A stretch of DNA of 64,000 nt from assembly GCA_015478775.1 (NCBI GenBank), contig JADMKP010000007.1, positions 310,001 through 374,000 on the forward strand. Reading direction: 5' to 3'. Position numbers and translations under genes: made by a program. How positions within the stretch are numbered: position 1 is the stretch's first letter; each line of letters opens with the position of its first letter. Source of the DNA: Fermentimonas sp. (GTDB taxonomy: Bacteria > Bacteroidota > Bacteroidia > Bacteroidales > Dysgonomonadaceae). This document shows positions 35,342 through 44,630 of this stretch, one piece after another. The notes under the pieces are model-generated. The model was not told the origin of the DNA, ran no database searches, and saw nothing but the letters and a program-made list of their open reading frames with translations.

Positions 35342-37333
35342 ATGATGAAAAAATATATAAAACTATCAATATTAACAGCTATTGTTGCTCTGTTTATTGG
35401 GTGTGACTCTTTCCTTGATAGAGAGCCTCTTGATCAGGTAACTCCGCAGATGTACTTCAGAACTGTTGACGATCTGGCAGCTTATACTATAAACAATTAC
35501 ACATTTCAAACTGTAACTTCCGGCTATGGTCTTAATTTGTTTGGAATAGATAATCATACTGATAATCAAGCTGGAACAGGCTATCCTACATTTTGGCAGC
35601 CAGGAGAGAAAAAAGTCCCTTCTGGCAGTGGTGGCTGGGACTGGGGTAATATCCGTTCTAACAACTATTTCTTCGAGAATGTACTACCAAAATATGAAGC
35701 TGGTGAAATAAGTGGTAATCAAGATCACGTTAAACATTACATTGGAGAAATGTATGTTATAAGAGCTTATAACTACTTTGATAAACTAAAAGCATTTGGA
35801 GATTTTCCAATCGTAACTGAAGTATTAACAGATACTGAAGATCTATTAATTGAAGCGAGTAAGAGAAAACCTAGAAATCAGGTTGCTAGATTTATTCTGG
35901 AAGACCTTGATAAAGCGGCTGATTTATTAATGGTAACTCCTCCTAATGGTAAAAATAGAATATCAAAAAATGTTGCTCATCTTTTAAGAGCACGTGTTGC
36001 ACTATATGAAGGAACATGGGAAAAGCATCACAAAGGGACTTCATTTGTACCAGGAGGCACAGGATGGCCAGGCAACCAAGCTGATCTTCAGGGTTTCAAT
36101 ATAGATGCAGAGATCTCATACTTCCTTGATGAAGCAATGAAATCTGCTAAGATAGTTGGTGACCAAATGGTAAATAGCCTGGCTGTAAACACCGAGACGG
36201 CAGAAGGAATGGACTCTTCTTTGAATTCCTTAAATCCATATTATATGATGTTTGCTGATGAGGATATGGAGAAGTATGATGAAATTCTGATGTGGAGAGA
36301 ATTCAACAGATCGGTAGGTATTATAAATAACCTACAGATGGAACTAACTCGTAATGGTGGTGGATCTGGTTGGACAAAAGGAATGATAAATTCATTTGTT
36401 ATGAGCAATGGTTTACCAATTTATGCCCCAGGATCAGGTTATAACACTGACTGGGAAAAGGAAGGTGTTAATGAAACTCTTCAGAATAGAGATTCAAGAA
36501 TAGTAATTTTCACTAAAAAACCTGGTGATGTTAACTTTTATCAAACTGATGGTTCTCCTGCAATTGCTGACATAAGATTAATATTTGGTGATGCAGGTAG
36601 TCAGTCAACAACCGGATTTATGATCAAAAAAGGTAAGCATTACTCTCCTGTAATGGCACAAGACCACAATGCGGGTACAAGTGGAGGTATAGTGTTTAGA
36701 GGAACAGAAGCTATGCTAATTTACATGGAAGCTTCATATGAAAAGAATGGTACAGTTGACGCTACTTCAAGCAACTATTGGAAAGCTTTACGAAGAAGAG
36801 CAAATGTTGATGAAGATTTCAATAAAACAATTAATGCTACTATAATGAGCGAGGAAGCAAAAGGTGACTTTGGTGCTTACTCTCATGGTCAACTTATAGA
36901 TCCTGTTTTGTATAATATTCGTAGAGAACGCCGAAATGAACTTGCTGCCGAGGCATTTAGATGGGACGATTTAAAACGTTGGAGAGCATTAGATCAGCTT
37001 AAAAACAACCCATATAAAGTAGAAGGCATGCGTTTTTGGGGAACTGATTATGAAACTCAACTTGCCGATCTAACATTAGTTAATCCGGCGACCGGTAATA
37101 TGTCTTCGCCTTCATTAAGCGATTATATTTTACCTTACGAAAAGATTACTGTAAATAATAATATTGCCGCTCAGGGTGGTTTCCTATTTACTCCTGCACA
37201 CTATCTAGAGCCGATTGGCATGGATGTATTCAGACTTACATCTTCTGATAAGTCTAATTACACTACTTCGGTAGTATATCAAAATCCAGGGTGGAGTACA
37301 CAGGCACAAACCGGAGCTACAGATGTTGAATAG
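35342..37333 (+). CDS. SusD/RagB family outer membrane lipoprotein
   Basis: Surface lipoprotein that caps the SusC barrel and binds the nutrient. The signal peptide ends in a lipobox (LFIGC, Cys21), and the CDSFLDREPLDQVTPQMYF start is typical of SusD/RagB. The helical TPR-like scaffold is visible in IGEMYVIRAYNYFDKLKAFGDFPIVTEVL and VAHLLRARVALYEGTWEKHHK, and the C-terminal ERRNELAAEAFRWDDLKRWRALD is the family hallmark. At 663 residues it is longer than many SusD proteins. Two adjacent ATGs (35342 and 35345) leave the start ambiguous by one codon. It is 20 bases after its SusC partner and is followed by a terminator, so the pair is a two-gene unit. Confidence 0.94.
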   Translation: MMKKYIKLSILTAIVALFIGCDSFLDREPLDQVTPQMYFRTVDDLAAYTINNYTFQTVTSGYGLNLFGIDNHTDNQAGTGYPTFWQPGEKKVPSGSGGWDWGNIRSNNYFFENVLPKYEAGEISGNQDHVKHYIGEMYVIRAYNYFDKLKAFGDFPIVTEVLTDTEDLLIEASKRKPRNQVARFILEDLDKAADLLMVTPPNGKNRISKNVAHLLRARVALYEGTWEKHHKGTSFVPGGTGWPGNQADLQGFNIDAEISYFLDEAMKSAKIVGDQMVNSLAVNTETAEGMDSSLNSLNPYYMMFADEDMEKYDEILMWREFNRSVGIINNLQMELTRNGGGSGWTKGMINSFVMSNGLPIYAPGSGYNTDWEKEGVNETLQNRDSRIVIFTKKPGDVNFYQTDGSPAIADIRLIFGDAGSQSTTGFMIKKGKHYSPVMAQDHNAGTSGGIVFRGTEAMLIYMEASYEKNGTVDATSSNYWKALRRRANVDEDFNKTINATIMSEEAKGDFGAYSHGQLIDPVLYNIRRERRNELAAEAFRWDDLKRWRALDQLKNNPYKVEGMRFWGTDYETQLADLTLVNPATGNMSSPSLSDYILPYEKITVNNNIAAQGGFLFTPAHYLEPIGMDVFRLTSSDKSNYTTSVVYQNPGWSTQAQTGATDVE

Positions 37334-37375
37334 AAATCACTACGCATATAGATATATATGACTAGTATAAATTAA

Positions 37376-37404
37376 GCCGCTCTCGTTATGAGGGCGGTTT
37401 TTTT
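37376..37404 (+). terminator. Terminator of the first SusC/SusD pair
   Basis: CCGCTCTC-GTTAT-GAGGGCGG forms an 8-bp stem with one G-U pair and is followed by seven T. Confidence 0.88.
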
Positions 37405-37436
37405 ATCTTAACTTTTCCTGTAATAAAAATTAATGC

Positions 37437-37444
37437 TACTTTTG
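37437..37444 (+). promoter_or_regulatory. Candidate -7 box for the secreted hypothetical protein
   Basis: TACTTTTG matches TAnnTTTG and is followed by TATA; the ATG is about 38 bases downstream. Confidence 0.45.
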
Positions 37445-37482
37445 TATAGAAACAACTAATTTGATTCTTCTATATCGCATTT

Positions 37483-38190
37483 ATGAAAAATATAATAATA
37501 TTGATTGCTATTCTATTTAATGTAATGTTAGTTGAAGCACAAACATTGAATGGAACTTACAAAAACGGCTCAGATTCGCTTTTTTTCTCCAATGAGCATA
37601 TAACTTTCCGAATAAGTGGTTTTGGAGGTTTATCATCTGCCCTTGTGGGTGAAGGTAGTTACGAAATTGTGGACACTTATATACTTGTACATACAGATGA
37701 ATATAGTGGGATGAAATCGAACTTTGAGGAGTTAGAAGGCTCTAAAAAAGATACTTGTGTTGTGAAAGTAGTAGCAGATAACAATTATCCTGTGCAAGGT
37801 ATTTTGATTGAATCGAAAAACAAATCGGGTAAAACAATTAATGCAGGAGTAACAGGAAATGACGGCACGGTATATTTAACTGATAATGAGAAGAGTATTA
37901 ATATAGTAGCTTCTGCAATGGGATATAATTCAATAGCTTTTGACTACAAGGCTGGGAGCGACTATCGTATAAGATTAGCCGATAATGATGTAATAGAAGA
38001 GACAACTGCCGTTCTTAGATATAATGTAATTGATGAAGAAACTATATCCATTATATTATTAACCGACAACTTCAATATTGAAAAGAAACGAGAAGAAGAA
38101 CTGAAGAAACTAGAGAAGAGGGCACGCAAAAGTAATAGACTGGACAAACGCTACAAGAAAGAGTTTGAACCATTTGATGATATATACTAG
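37483..38190 (+). CDS. Unrecognised secreted protein with a charged C-terminal tail
   Basis: I do not recognise this family. The 235-residue protein has a Sec signal peptide (MKNIIILIAILFNVMLVEAQ). Residues about 22-85 (LNGTYKNGSDSLFFSNEHITFRISGFG) look like a lipocalin-like or copper-resistance-like beta unit of the type that measures off as a small barrel. Residues about 95-170 (VVADNNYPVQGILIESKNKSGK, AGVTGNDGTVYL) resemble a carboxypeptidase-regulatory-like or Ig-like domain. The tail from about residue 203 (KKREEELKKLEKRARKSNRLDKRYKKEFE) is a basic, coiled-coil-like helix. It has its own promoter and sits convergent to the yqeY-like gene with a 21-base gap. No function is assigned. Confidence 0.7.
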   Translation: MKNIIILIAILFNVMLVEAQTLNGTYKNGSDSLFFSNEHITFRISGFGGLSSALVGEGSYEIVDTYILVHTDEYSGMKSNFEELEGSKKDTCVVKVVADNNYPVQGILIESKNKSGKTINAGVTGNDGTVYLTDNEKSINIVASAMGYNSIAFDYKAGSDYRIRLADNDVIEETTAVLRYNVIDEETISIILLTDNFNIEKKREEELKKLEKRARKSNRLDKRYKKEFEPFDDIY

Positions 38191-38211
38191 TTATATATTT
38201 ATTACTTTTTT

Positions 38212-38661
38212 TTATGACAATAGCTTTCTTACTATTCCAGAAATAACACCACCCTCAGCTTTACCGGCAAGCTCTTTAGTGGCAATTGCCATCACCTTGC
38301 CCATATCTTTCATTGATGAAGCTTCGGTATCGAGGATTACTTTTTTTACTATTGACTCAATTTCGTCAGTTGAAAGCTGAGCAGGAAGAAATTCCTGAAT
38401 AACATTCATTTGCTCAATCTCTGTTTCTGCTAGGTCGGAACGATTTTGTTGTGAATAAATCTCAGCACTTTCTTTTCGCTGCTTAACCATTCTCTGCAGG
38501 ATAGAAATAGCTTTGTCATCTGATAGCTCATCACCTCCTCCTTTTGCTGTTTTGGCTTCGATAAACTCTTTTTTCGCACCTCTTAAAGCATCTAATCTTA
38601 CTCTATCTTTAGCAAGCATGGCTTTCTTAATCTCTTCTGTAATTATATCAAAAAGTTTCAT
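38212..38661 (-). CDS. GatB/YqeY domain-containing protein
   Basis: A 149-residue cytoplasmic protein starting at the ATG at 38661 (MKLFDIITEEIKKAMLAKDRVRLDALRGAKKEF), which is the standard YqeY N-terminus; the track's 17-residue extension reaches into ftsZ and has no family match. The C-terminal GKVMAIATKELAGKAEGGVISGIVRKLL is the GatB/YqeY tRNA-binding-like domain, akin to the tail of the amidotransferase subunit GatB. The role of free-standing YqeY is not settled; it may assist aminoacyl-tRNA amidation. It follows ftsZ by 10 bases and closes the dcw operon, an arrangement common in Bacteroidales. Confidence 0.9.
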   Translation of the reverse strand: MKLFDIITEEIKKAMLAKDRVRLDALRGAKKEFIEAKTAKGGGDELSDDKAISILQRMVKQRKESAEIYSQQNRSDLAETEIEQMNVIQEFLPAQLSTDEIESIVKKVILDTEASSMKDMGKVMAIATKELAGKAEGGVISGIVRKLLS

Positions 38662-38671
38662 TTTATTAATG

Positions 38672-39967
38672 TTATAAATCAAATAATGTAGATGACTGTT
38701 GTTGAATATCAATGTGATAAGTGCGAGGATTAAATGAACGATCGCGTTTAAAAACAGGGTTCTTTTCGAGTGCTTCTAAAATCTTATCATCATCCAGCTC
38801 CTCAATTGTAAGAACAAATGGCTCTTGTCTGTAGTTATTTGTTGCTAGTGATTCTAAACCAGCTTTTCCATAATATTTCTCTATAAGCTCTCTATCTTTT
38901 GTATCCTGCTTTCGTTCTTCGTCTTCAATAAACTTACGTTCTAACTCTTCAGCTTTGGTTTCCTCATCTTTAATTTCCCTAATGCCAGGTACACTATTAA
39001 TGGTAAATCCGGTAGCTAAAAGTGTAACTTTCACCTCGTCCTTGAGTGACTCATCAACTGCGGCTCCCCAAATAACTTCTATCTCTTTACTGAATTTAGA
39101 CATGAAGTCATGTAAAGCATTCATCTCTTCCATCATGAGAGGATTCTCTTCGCCAAAACATAGATTGATTAATATTTTCTTAGAACTGAAAACATCATTA
39201 TTATTTAATAATGGTGAATGAAGAGCATCCTTAATTGCTTCATTGATTCTATCTGTTCCATTAGCAATTCCACTACTCATTATAGCAACACCTCCATCTT
39301 TAAGAGTTGTATTAACATCTGCAAAGTCGAGGTTAACGTGCCCATGAACCGTTATAATCTCGGCTATACTTTTTGCAGCAGTTGTAAGTGTATCATCGGC
39401 TCTGGCAAATGCATTGAGCATTGTAAGATCACTATATATATCACGCAATCGCTCATTATTTATAACAAGTAATGCATCTACGTTTTTTGAGATTTCTTCT
39501 ACACCTTTTAGAGCTTGAACTATTTTACGAGATCCTTCAAAAACAAATGGAATTGTTACTATACCAACTGTAAGTATGCCTAAATCTTTAGCAATTCGAG
39601 CAATAACAGGAGCTGCACCAGTGCCAGTACCTCCACCCATTCCGGCAGTAATAAATACCATTCGGGTACCATCATTTATCAGTCTCTCAATTAAATCTGC
39701 ACTCTCTTCGGCTGCTTTGCTGGCTATTTCAGGTTTATTACCTGCACCCAGACCTCCGGTAGTGTGTGATCCCAGCTGCACTTTAACTGGTACAGGAGAT
39801 TCCATCAATGCCTGATTATCGGTGTTGCAAAGTGCAAATGAAACATTATGAATACCCTCTTGAAACATATGATTCACGGCATTTCCTCCACCTCCTCCTA
39901 CACCAATTACTTTAATGATAGCATCGGTATGGCTCTCTAATTGAAAATCTAATAAATCTACGTTCAT
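38672..39967 (-). CDS. ftsZ: Cell division protein FtsZ
   Basis: Tubulin-like GTPase that forms the Z ring. At 431 residues it is full length. The GTP-binding loop GVGGGGGNAVNHM (about 22-34) and the tubulin signature GGGTGTGAAPVIA (about 110-122) are present. The T7 loop that completes the GTPase site of the next subunit reads NLDFADVNTTLKDGG. After an acidic variable linker (EEERKQDTKDRELIEKYYG) the conserved C-terminal peptide region is RDRSFNPRTYHIDIQQQ, the FtsA-binding tail. It follows ftsA by 18 bases. Confidence 0.98.
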   Translation of the reverse strand: MNVDLLDFQLESHTDAIIKVIGVGGGGGNAVNHMFQEGIHNVSFALCNTDNQALMESPVPVKVQLGSHTTGGLGAGNKPEIASKAAEESADLIERLINDGTRMVFITAGMGGGTGTGAAPVIARIAKDLGILTVGIVTIPFVFEGSRKIVQALKGVEEISKNVDALLVINNERLRDIYSDLTMLNAFARADDTLTTAAKSIAEIITVHGHVNLDFADVNTTLKDGGVAIMSSGIANGTDRINEAIKDALHSPLLNNNDVFSSKKILINLCFGEENPLMMEEMNALHDFMSKFSKEIEVIWGAAVDESLKDEVKVTLLATGFTINSVPGIREIKDEETKAEELERKFIEDEERKQDTKDRELIEKYYGKAGLESLATNNYRQEPFVLTIEELDDDKILEALEKNPVFKRDRSFNPRTYHIDIQQQSSTLFDL

Positions 39968-39985
39968 AAAATCACTTCATTTAAT

Positions 39986-41308
39986 TTATTCATCGTCATC
40001 AGAAAACATATTTCCAAAGACATCTCCAAATTTGTCCAATAATCCCTGTTTTGTTGACTTCTTGTTTTTCTTACTTTCTTTTGCACTTTGTTTTGCACTT
40101 TGCTTTGATTCAGATCGTTTCTTATCAGAATAATGATCCTCATTACTTTTTTCAATAACCTCTTCTATTTCTAATTTACAGCTTTCTTGACCCATTAACA
40201 GCATGCCTAATGCCTGAGTGAAACTAGGGTTACTAATAAGTTCGGGAGCATTATTTATTAAAGACTTCTTGGCAGTAGCTCTACGAATAGGCATTTTAAG
40301 TTTTTGTCCGAGATACTCAGTGAGATTTTTTAGTTGAGAAGCACCGCCAGTTATAATAACGCCTGCGCCAAGTTTATTTTCATAGTTTGACAAACGTATT
40401 TGTTCAATAATATTAGCTGTTATTTCGTCTAAACGTAATGCAATTACCCTGTTAAGTTCAGTAAGATCAATATCAGGTTTAGAAGAGAAAGGAGATGAGA
40501 AGAACGGACTTTCATGTGTTTCCATTGCTTTCCCAAATTTAATCTTTAATTGCTCAGCATCACTTTCTGTAAAATTTAGAGCGCTAATATCCTTTGTTAT
40601 ACTTTTTCCTCCAAAAGGAATAACAACAAATCTTCTAAGAATACCATCTTTGTAAACCGATACGGAGGTAGTACCTGCACCAAAATCTATAAATACACAA
40701 CCAAGCTCTTTTTCCTCGTCATTGAGAGTTACCTCAGCAGAAGCCAAGGCACCAACTATATAATCTGCTATTGGCAATTTAGCCTTTCCGGTTACACTTT
40801 TTTCTATATTTGATAGGAGATTGGGCCTTCCAACAACTATCTGAAAGGATGCTTCGACCTCAGTCCCTGCAACCCCAACAGGATTTTTCTCTGTTTTAGC
40901 ATCTACATAATATTCAACGTCAGCTACTGCGTAGTTTTTTTGCAAATCGGGTGTATACTTTTTTGCAGAGCTATTAAGTTGATCAACTACCTCTTGACTT
41001 ACTATTCCACCTGAAGAGAGCATTTTCCTTTCTCTGAATTCCAGAGTGTGCAGCGATTGTCCCGTTAGCGAAACATATACTTTGCCAATTTTGTCACCAA
41101 TGCTATTCTCAAGCATTGTCAATATTTTTCGAATACTCGCTCCTGCTTCCTCAATATTATAGACCATTCCTCTTCTTACAGAGTTACCAGAATCAATGAT
41201 TTCACTATCCATTATTGAAATCACATTGTTCTCATTTTTTCGTCCTACAACACCTTTTATCTTTGAGGTTCCAAGATCAATTACAGCTATAAAATCAGAT
41301 TGCGTCAT
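39986..41308 (-). CDS. ftsA: Cell division protein FtsA
   Basis: Actin-fold ATPase that tethers FtsZ to the membrane. The 440-residue protein opens with FIAVIDLGTSKIKGVVG (phosphate 1 loop); the SHS2/1C domain follows, then VFIDFGAGTTSVSVYKDG (phosphate 2) and GVIITGGASQLKNLTEYLG (adenosine motif). The linker from about residue 395 is rich in Lys and Ser, and the C-terminal QGLLDKFGDVFGNMF is the amphipathic membrane-targeting helix. It is preceded by an 88-base gap after ftsQ that contains a TTAACAAA/TTTGTTAA inverted repeat, the largest break inside this operon. Confidence 0.96.
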   Translation of the reverse strand: MTQSDFIAVIDLGTSKIKGVVGRKNENNVISIMDSEIIDSGNSVRRGMVYNIEEAGASIRKILTMLENSIGDKIGKVYVSLTGQSLHTLEFRERKMLSSGGIVSQEVVDQLNSSAKKYTPDLQKNYAVADVEYYVDAKTEKNPVGVAGTEVEASFQIVVGRPNLLSNIEKSVTGKAKLPIADYIVGALASAEVTLNDEEKELGCVFIDFGAGTTSVSVYKDGILRRFVVIPFGGKSITKDISALNFTESDAEQLKIKFGKAMETHESPFFSSPFSSKPDIDLTELNRVIALRLDEITANIIEQIRLSNYENKLGAGVIITGGASQLKNLTEYLGQKLKMPIRRATAKKSLINNAPELISNPSFTQALGMLLMGQESCKLEIEEVIEKSNEDHYSDKKRSESKQSAKQSAKESKKNKKSTKQGLLDKFGDVFGNMFSDDDE

Positions 41309-41396
41309 ACTTTGGTTAATGGTTATTCAGTTGTTTAACAAACACACTTGCAACTACATTTGTTTTTTTGTTAACATCCTTTTAATTGAAGGCTAA

Positions 41397-42128
41397 TTAT
41401 TTTATAGTACAAACAACTTGATTATCGAATTTCAGATTTATCTCAGAATATCGATTCCAGCCAAGTTTATTTAGTCCCTCGTCAACAAAACGTACAAATT
41501 TATTCAATTTAGTTTGGTAATCCTCAAGGCTTCCCATAATAATTCTGAAATTACCTGCTCGAGGTATCAGTTCGACCTCATTACCATTCTTTACAACAAT
41601 TTGCTCTACCCATGCATCCCAATCGGAATTGTTATTAAGAAACATTGCAAAATCATAAAGCTCATTTTTAGCAAACTCCTCATCAATTTCTCCCGTAGCA
41701 ACAGGTACATATACAGCAAAACTAGAAGCTACAGGCATAATTTCCCTATCCTTGTCAATATAAAAATCACCTTTGCTATTGGATATTACCCTAAGAACAG
41801 GTTCTCTTTGCTTGATAGTTGCCATTACCGTTCCTCCAGATGTAATAAACACTTTAGCAGATTCCACTAGTCGGCTGGTCATTATTATATCACGAATTGC
41901 AAGAGTATTAATATTATTAAATGACTTTCCCACCGGGTGCAAGTCATGTTTTTTCACTAATTCCTCTATTTCAACAGCAGTAACAAATTGAGTTTTAAGG
42001 CTATCTTTAATTTCCACTTCAAAACCAATACACTCTCGGTTATGAGATGAATCTCTGAAAAAGTTGGCAGATAGTATTATATATCCTATCACCACAACGG
42101 CTATCAATATAATAAGAAACCTCTTCAC
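41397..42128 (-). CDS. ftsQ: Cell division protein FtsQ
   Basis: Bitopic inner-membrane protein that joins the late divisome proteins. The start at 42128 is GTG, and no better ATG lies close by. Residues 4-24 (FLIILIAVVVIGYIILSANFF) are the single membrane segment; a periplasmic POTRA-like domain follows with VTAVEIEELVKKHDLHPVG and DIIMTSRLVESAKVFITSGGTVMATIKQREPVLRV. The C-terminal beta domain ends in INLKFDNQVVCTIK. The 243-residue length fits Bacteroidota FtsQ. It is 14 bases after murC. Sequence conservation in this family is low, so position in the cluster supports the call. Confidence 0.9.
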   Translation of the reverse strand: MKRFLIILIAVVVIGYIILSANFFRDSSHNRECIGFEVEIKDSLKTQFVTAVEIEELVKKHDLHPVGKSFNNINTLAIRDIIMTSRLVESAKVFITSGGTVMATIKQREPVLRVISNSKGDFYIDKDREIMPVASSFAVYVPVATGEIDEEFAKNELYDFAMFLNNNSDWDAWVEQIVVKNGNEVELIPRAGNFRIIMGSLEDYQTKLNKFVRFVDEGLNKLGWNRYSEINLKFDNQVVCTIK

Positions 42129-42142
42129 TCTCAGTTATTTTA

Positions 42143-43525
42143 CTAGTTGTTTTTGCTTAATATTTCTTTTATACGAGGCACTATTCTATCTATATCACCT
42201 GCACCAAACGTAACAACCAATTCGGGATTTTTCTTGCTAATCAAATCCAATAGCTCCGACTTTATAATCAATTGCTTATTTGGTGACATTATTTTATCAA
42301 ATATAATTTTAGAACTAACTCCTTCAATTGGCTCTTCTCTAGCCGGATAAATATCAAGAAGTATTATATCTTCGGCAAGAGAAAGACTTTCGGCAAATTC
42401 ATTTGCAAAATCTCTCGTTCGGGAATATAAGTGTGGTTGAAATATTGCAGTTAATTTTTTATCAGGATAAAGAGCCTTTATCGATACTATTGCAGCTTTA
42501 AGCTCATGGGGATGATGTGCGTAATCATCAATAAATATTATATTTTCATTCTTTAAATGAAACTCAAATCGTCTTTTCACCCCCATAAAGGAACCCATAG
42601 CCTCTTTAATCTCTTCAGGAGTCGCTTCACAAAGTTCAGCTGCCGCCATTGCAGCTATCCCATTCTCGATGTTAATCTTTACAGGCACTCCAAGAGAAAC
42701 ATCTTTTATTGTACTTTTTGGTGACACAAAATCAAATAATATCTCCCCATTTCCTATTCTAATATTCTCGGCATGAAAATCTCCTTTAGTCTCGGAATAA
42801 CTCCACACTTTAACTGAATCATTTACTTTAGGTGTAAGATGTGCATCAATTTTTAAAATAAGATGACCATTTGGGCTAATTAGTGATGTAAACTTCTCAA
42901 AACTCTCTTTGTACGCTTCTTCAGTGCCATATATATCCAGATGATCAGGATCGGCAGAAGTTATTATTGCGATATGAGGTTGTAAACTGTGAAACGATCT
43001 ATCGTACTCATCGGCTTCAACAACAGTGAAGTTACTTTTTTCTGAAAGTAATAAGTTGCTATTATAGTTTTTGAGTATACCTCCTAAAAAAGCATTACAA
43101 TCGATATGAGATTGTTTGAACAGATGTGCAACCATGCTCGAAACGGTTGTTTTTCCATGTGTGCCTGCTACACATATTGCATCACTCTGCTTTGTTATTT
43201 CACCTAAAAGTTGAGCTCGTTTAACAATTACAAAATCGTTGTCTTTAAAATAATTTAGCTCACTATGTGTTGTGGGGACTGCAGGTGTATAAACAATTAG
43301 TGTGTTTTCTTTATCCGTGAACTCAGCAGGTAATAGTAATAAATTATCTTCATAATGAACCAATGCACCTTCTTTTGAAAGTGTTTCAGTGAGTTCAGAT
43401 TCTGTTCTATCGTAACCACCAACATTTGCACCTTTAAGAAGGAAGTAACGAGCCAGATTACTCATCCCAATTCCTCCTATACCAATAAAATATATATTTT
43501 TGTAACCGTTACTTTTTACCTTCAT
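42143..43525 (-). CDS. murC: UDP-N-acetylmuramate--L-alanine ligase
   Basis: Cytoplasmic ATP-dependent ligase that adds the first amino acid, L-alanine, to UDP-MurNAc. The 460-residue protein shows the N-terminal nucleotide-sugar-binding YFIGIGGIGMSNLARY, the ATP loop AGTHGKTTVSSMVAH, the Mur-ligase central motif VVEADEYDRSFHSLQPHIAIITSADPDHLD, and the C-terminal IDDYAHHPHELKAAI and FQPHLYSRT. The HHP motif is typical of MurC. It starts one base after murG ends and is followed by ftsQ after 14 bases. Confidence 0.98.
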   Translation of the reverse strand: MKVKSNGYKNIYFIGIGGIGMSNLARYFLLKGANVGGYDRTESELTETLSKEGALVHYEDNLLLLPAEFTDKENTLIVYTPAVPTTHSELNYFKDNDFVIVKRAQLLGEITKQSDAICVAGTHGKTTVSSMVAHLFKQSHIDCNAFLGGILKNYNSNLLLSEKSNFTVVEADEYDRSFHSLQPHIAIITSADPDHLDIYGTEEAYKESFEKFTSLISPNGHLILKIDAHLTPKVNDSVKVWSYSETKGDFHAENIRIGNGEILFDFVSPKSTIKDVSLGVPVKINIENGIAAMAAAELCEATPEEIKEAMGSFMGVKRRFEFHLKNENIIFIDDYAHHPHELKAAIVSIKALYPDKKLTAIFQPHLYSRTRDFANEFAESLSLAEDIILLDIYPAREEPIEGVSSKIIFDKIMSPNKQLIIKSELLDLISKKNPELVVTFGAGDIDRIVPRIKEILSKNN

Positions 43526-43526
43526 C

Positions 43527-44630
43527 TTATTTTTTCAAAATCTTCTCAATTTCATTTACAATTCTTTCTGCTGAGTTATGTTGTGCAAGCTTAAGTATAT
43601 TTTCACTCAGTTTATTTAATTCACGATCGTTTTTAACTAATGAGAGTGCTAAATCAAACAACATATCAACTGCAATATTGTCAGACATCATTACAGCAGC
43701 ATCTTTATCAACAAGAGCTTTAGCATTCATGGTCTGATGATCTTCTGCAACGTTGGGCGAGGGAACCAAAATTACAGGTTTTCCTAAAATACTGAACTCA
43801 GAGATGGAGCCTGCACCTGCTCTGGAAATCACTAAATCGGCTACAGAATAAGCATAGTCCATTCGAGAGATAAAATCTGACAAGTATACATTCGAAGGAA
43901 TTTCACCTTTAATCTGCAGACTACTCATTTCATTAAAATAATATTTACCACACTGCCATAGTATCTGCACATCTTCCATGGCATTTATTTTTGTAAAAGC
44001 ATTCACAATACTTTTATTAAGAGTTGCTGCTCCTAGACTGCCACCCAGCATAAGTATAGTTTTCTTTTGCGGGTCTAATTTAAAGTGCACATACCCTTCA
44101 TTACGATTTTCTTTAGAAATCACAAGGTCTTGACGACAAGGATTTCCTGTAAGCACTATCTTTTCCTTTGGGAAAAACTTTTCCATCCCCTCATATGCCA
44201 CACAGATGGAAGTAGCTTTTTTGGCCAGCATTTTATTTGTTACACCTGCGTATGAATTCTGCTCCTGAATTAATGTGGGGATATTTTTAGCAGCAGCCGC
44301 TCTTAAAATAGGACCACTAGCATAACCTCCCACACCAACTGTAATATCGGGATTAAAGTTTTCAATTATTCTTCTTGATCTCTTCATGCTTTTAAGCAAT
44401 TTGATAGCAACACTGAAGTTCTTTAAGAGCCGTTTGCGATTAAAACCAGCAACAGGAAGTCCAATGATTTTGTAACCTGCAGCAGGAACACGCTCCATCT
44501 CCATACGATTATCGGCTCCTACAAATAGTATTTCAGAGTCGCTCCAACGCTTTTTCACTTCATTAGCAATGGCGATTGCAGGAAAAATATGTCCACCTGT
44601 GCCACCACCACTTATGATTATTCTCTTCAT
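43527..44630 (-). CDS. murG: Undecaprenyldiphospho-muramoylpentapeptide beta-N-acetylglucosaminyltransferase
   Basis: Adds GlcNAc to lipid I to give lipid II on the inner face of the membrane (GT28). The 367-residue protein has the N-terminal GGGTGGHIFPAIAIANEV loop, GVGGYASGPILRAA, and in the C-domain GGSLGAATLNKSIV, DLVISRAGAGSISEFSILGKPVILVPSPNVAEDHQTMNAKAL, which binds UDP-GlcNAc. Its start codon overlaps the end of ftsW by 4 bases, which indicates translational coupling of the lipid II synthase to its partner SEDS protein. Confidence 0.98.
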   Translation of the reverse strand: MKRIIISGGGTGGHIFPAIAIANEVKKRWSDSEILFVGADNRMEMERVPAAGYKIIGLPVAGFNRKRLLKNFSVAIKLLKSMKRSRRIIENFNPDITVGVGGYASGPILRAAAAKNIPTLIQEQNSYAGVTNKMLAKKATSICVAYEGMEKFFPKEKIVLTGNPCRQDLVISKENRNEGYVHFKLDPQKKTILMLGGSLGAATLNKSIVNAFTKINAMEDVQILWQCGKYYFNEMSSLQIKGEIPSNVYLSDFISRMDYAYSVADLVISRAGAGSISEFSILGKPVILVPSPNVAEDHQTMNAKALVDKDAAVMMSDNIAVDMLFDLALSLVKNDRELNKLSENILKLAQHNSAERIVNEIEKILKK

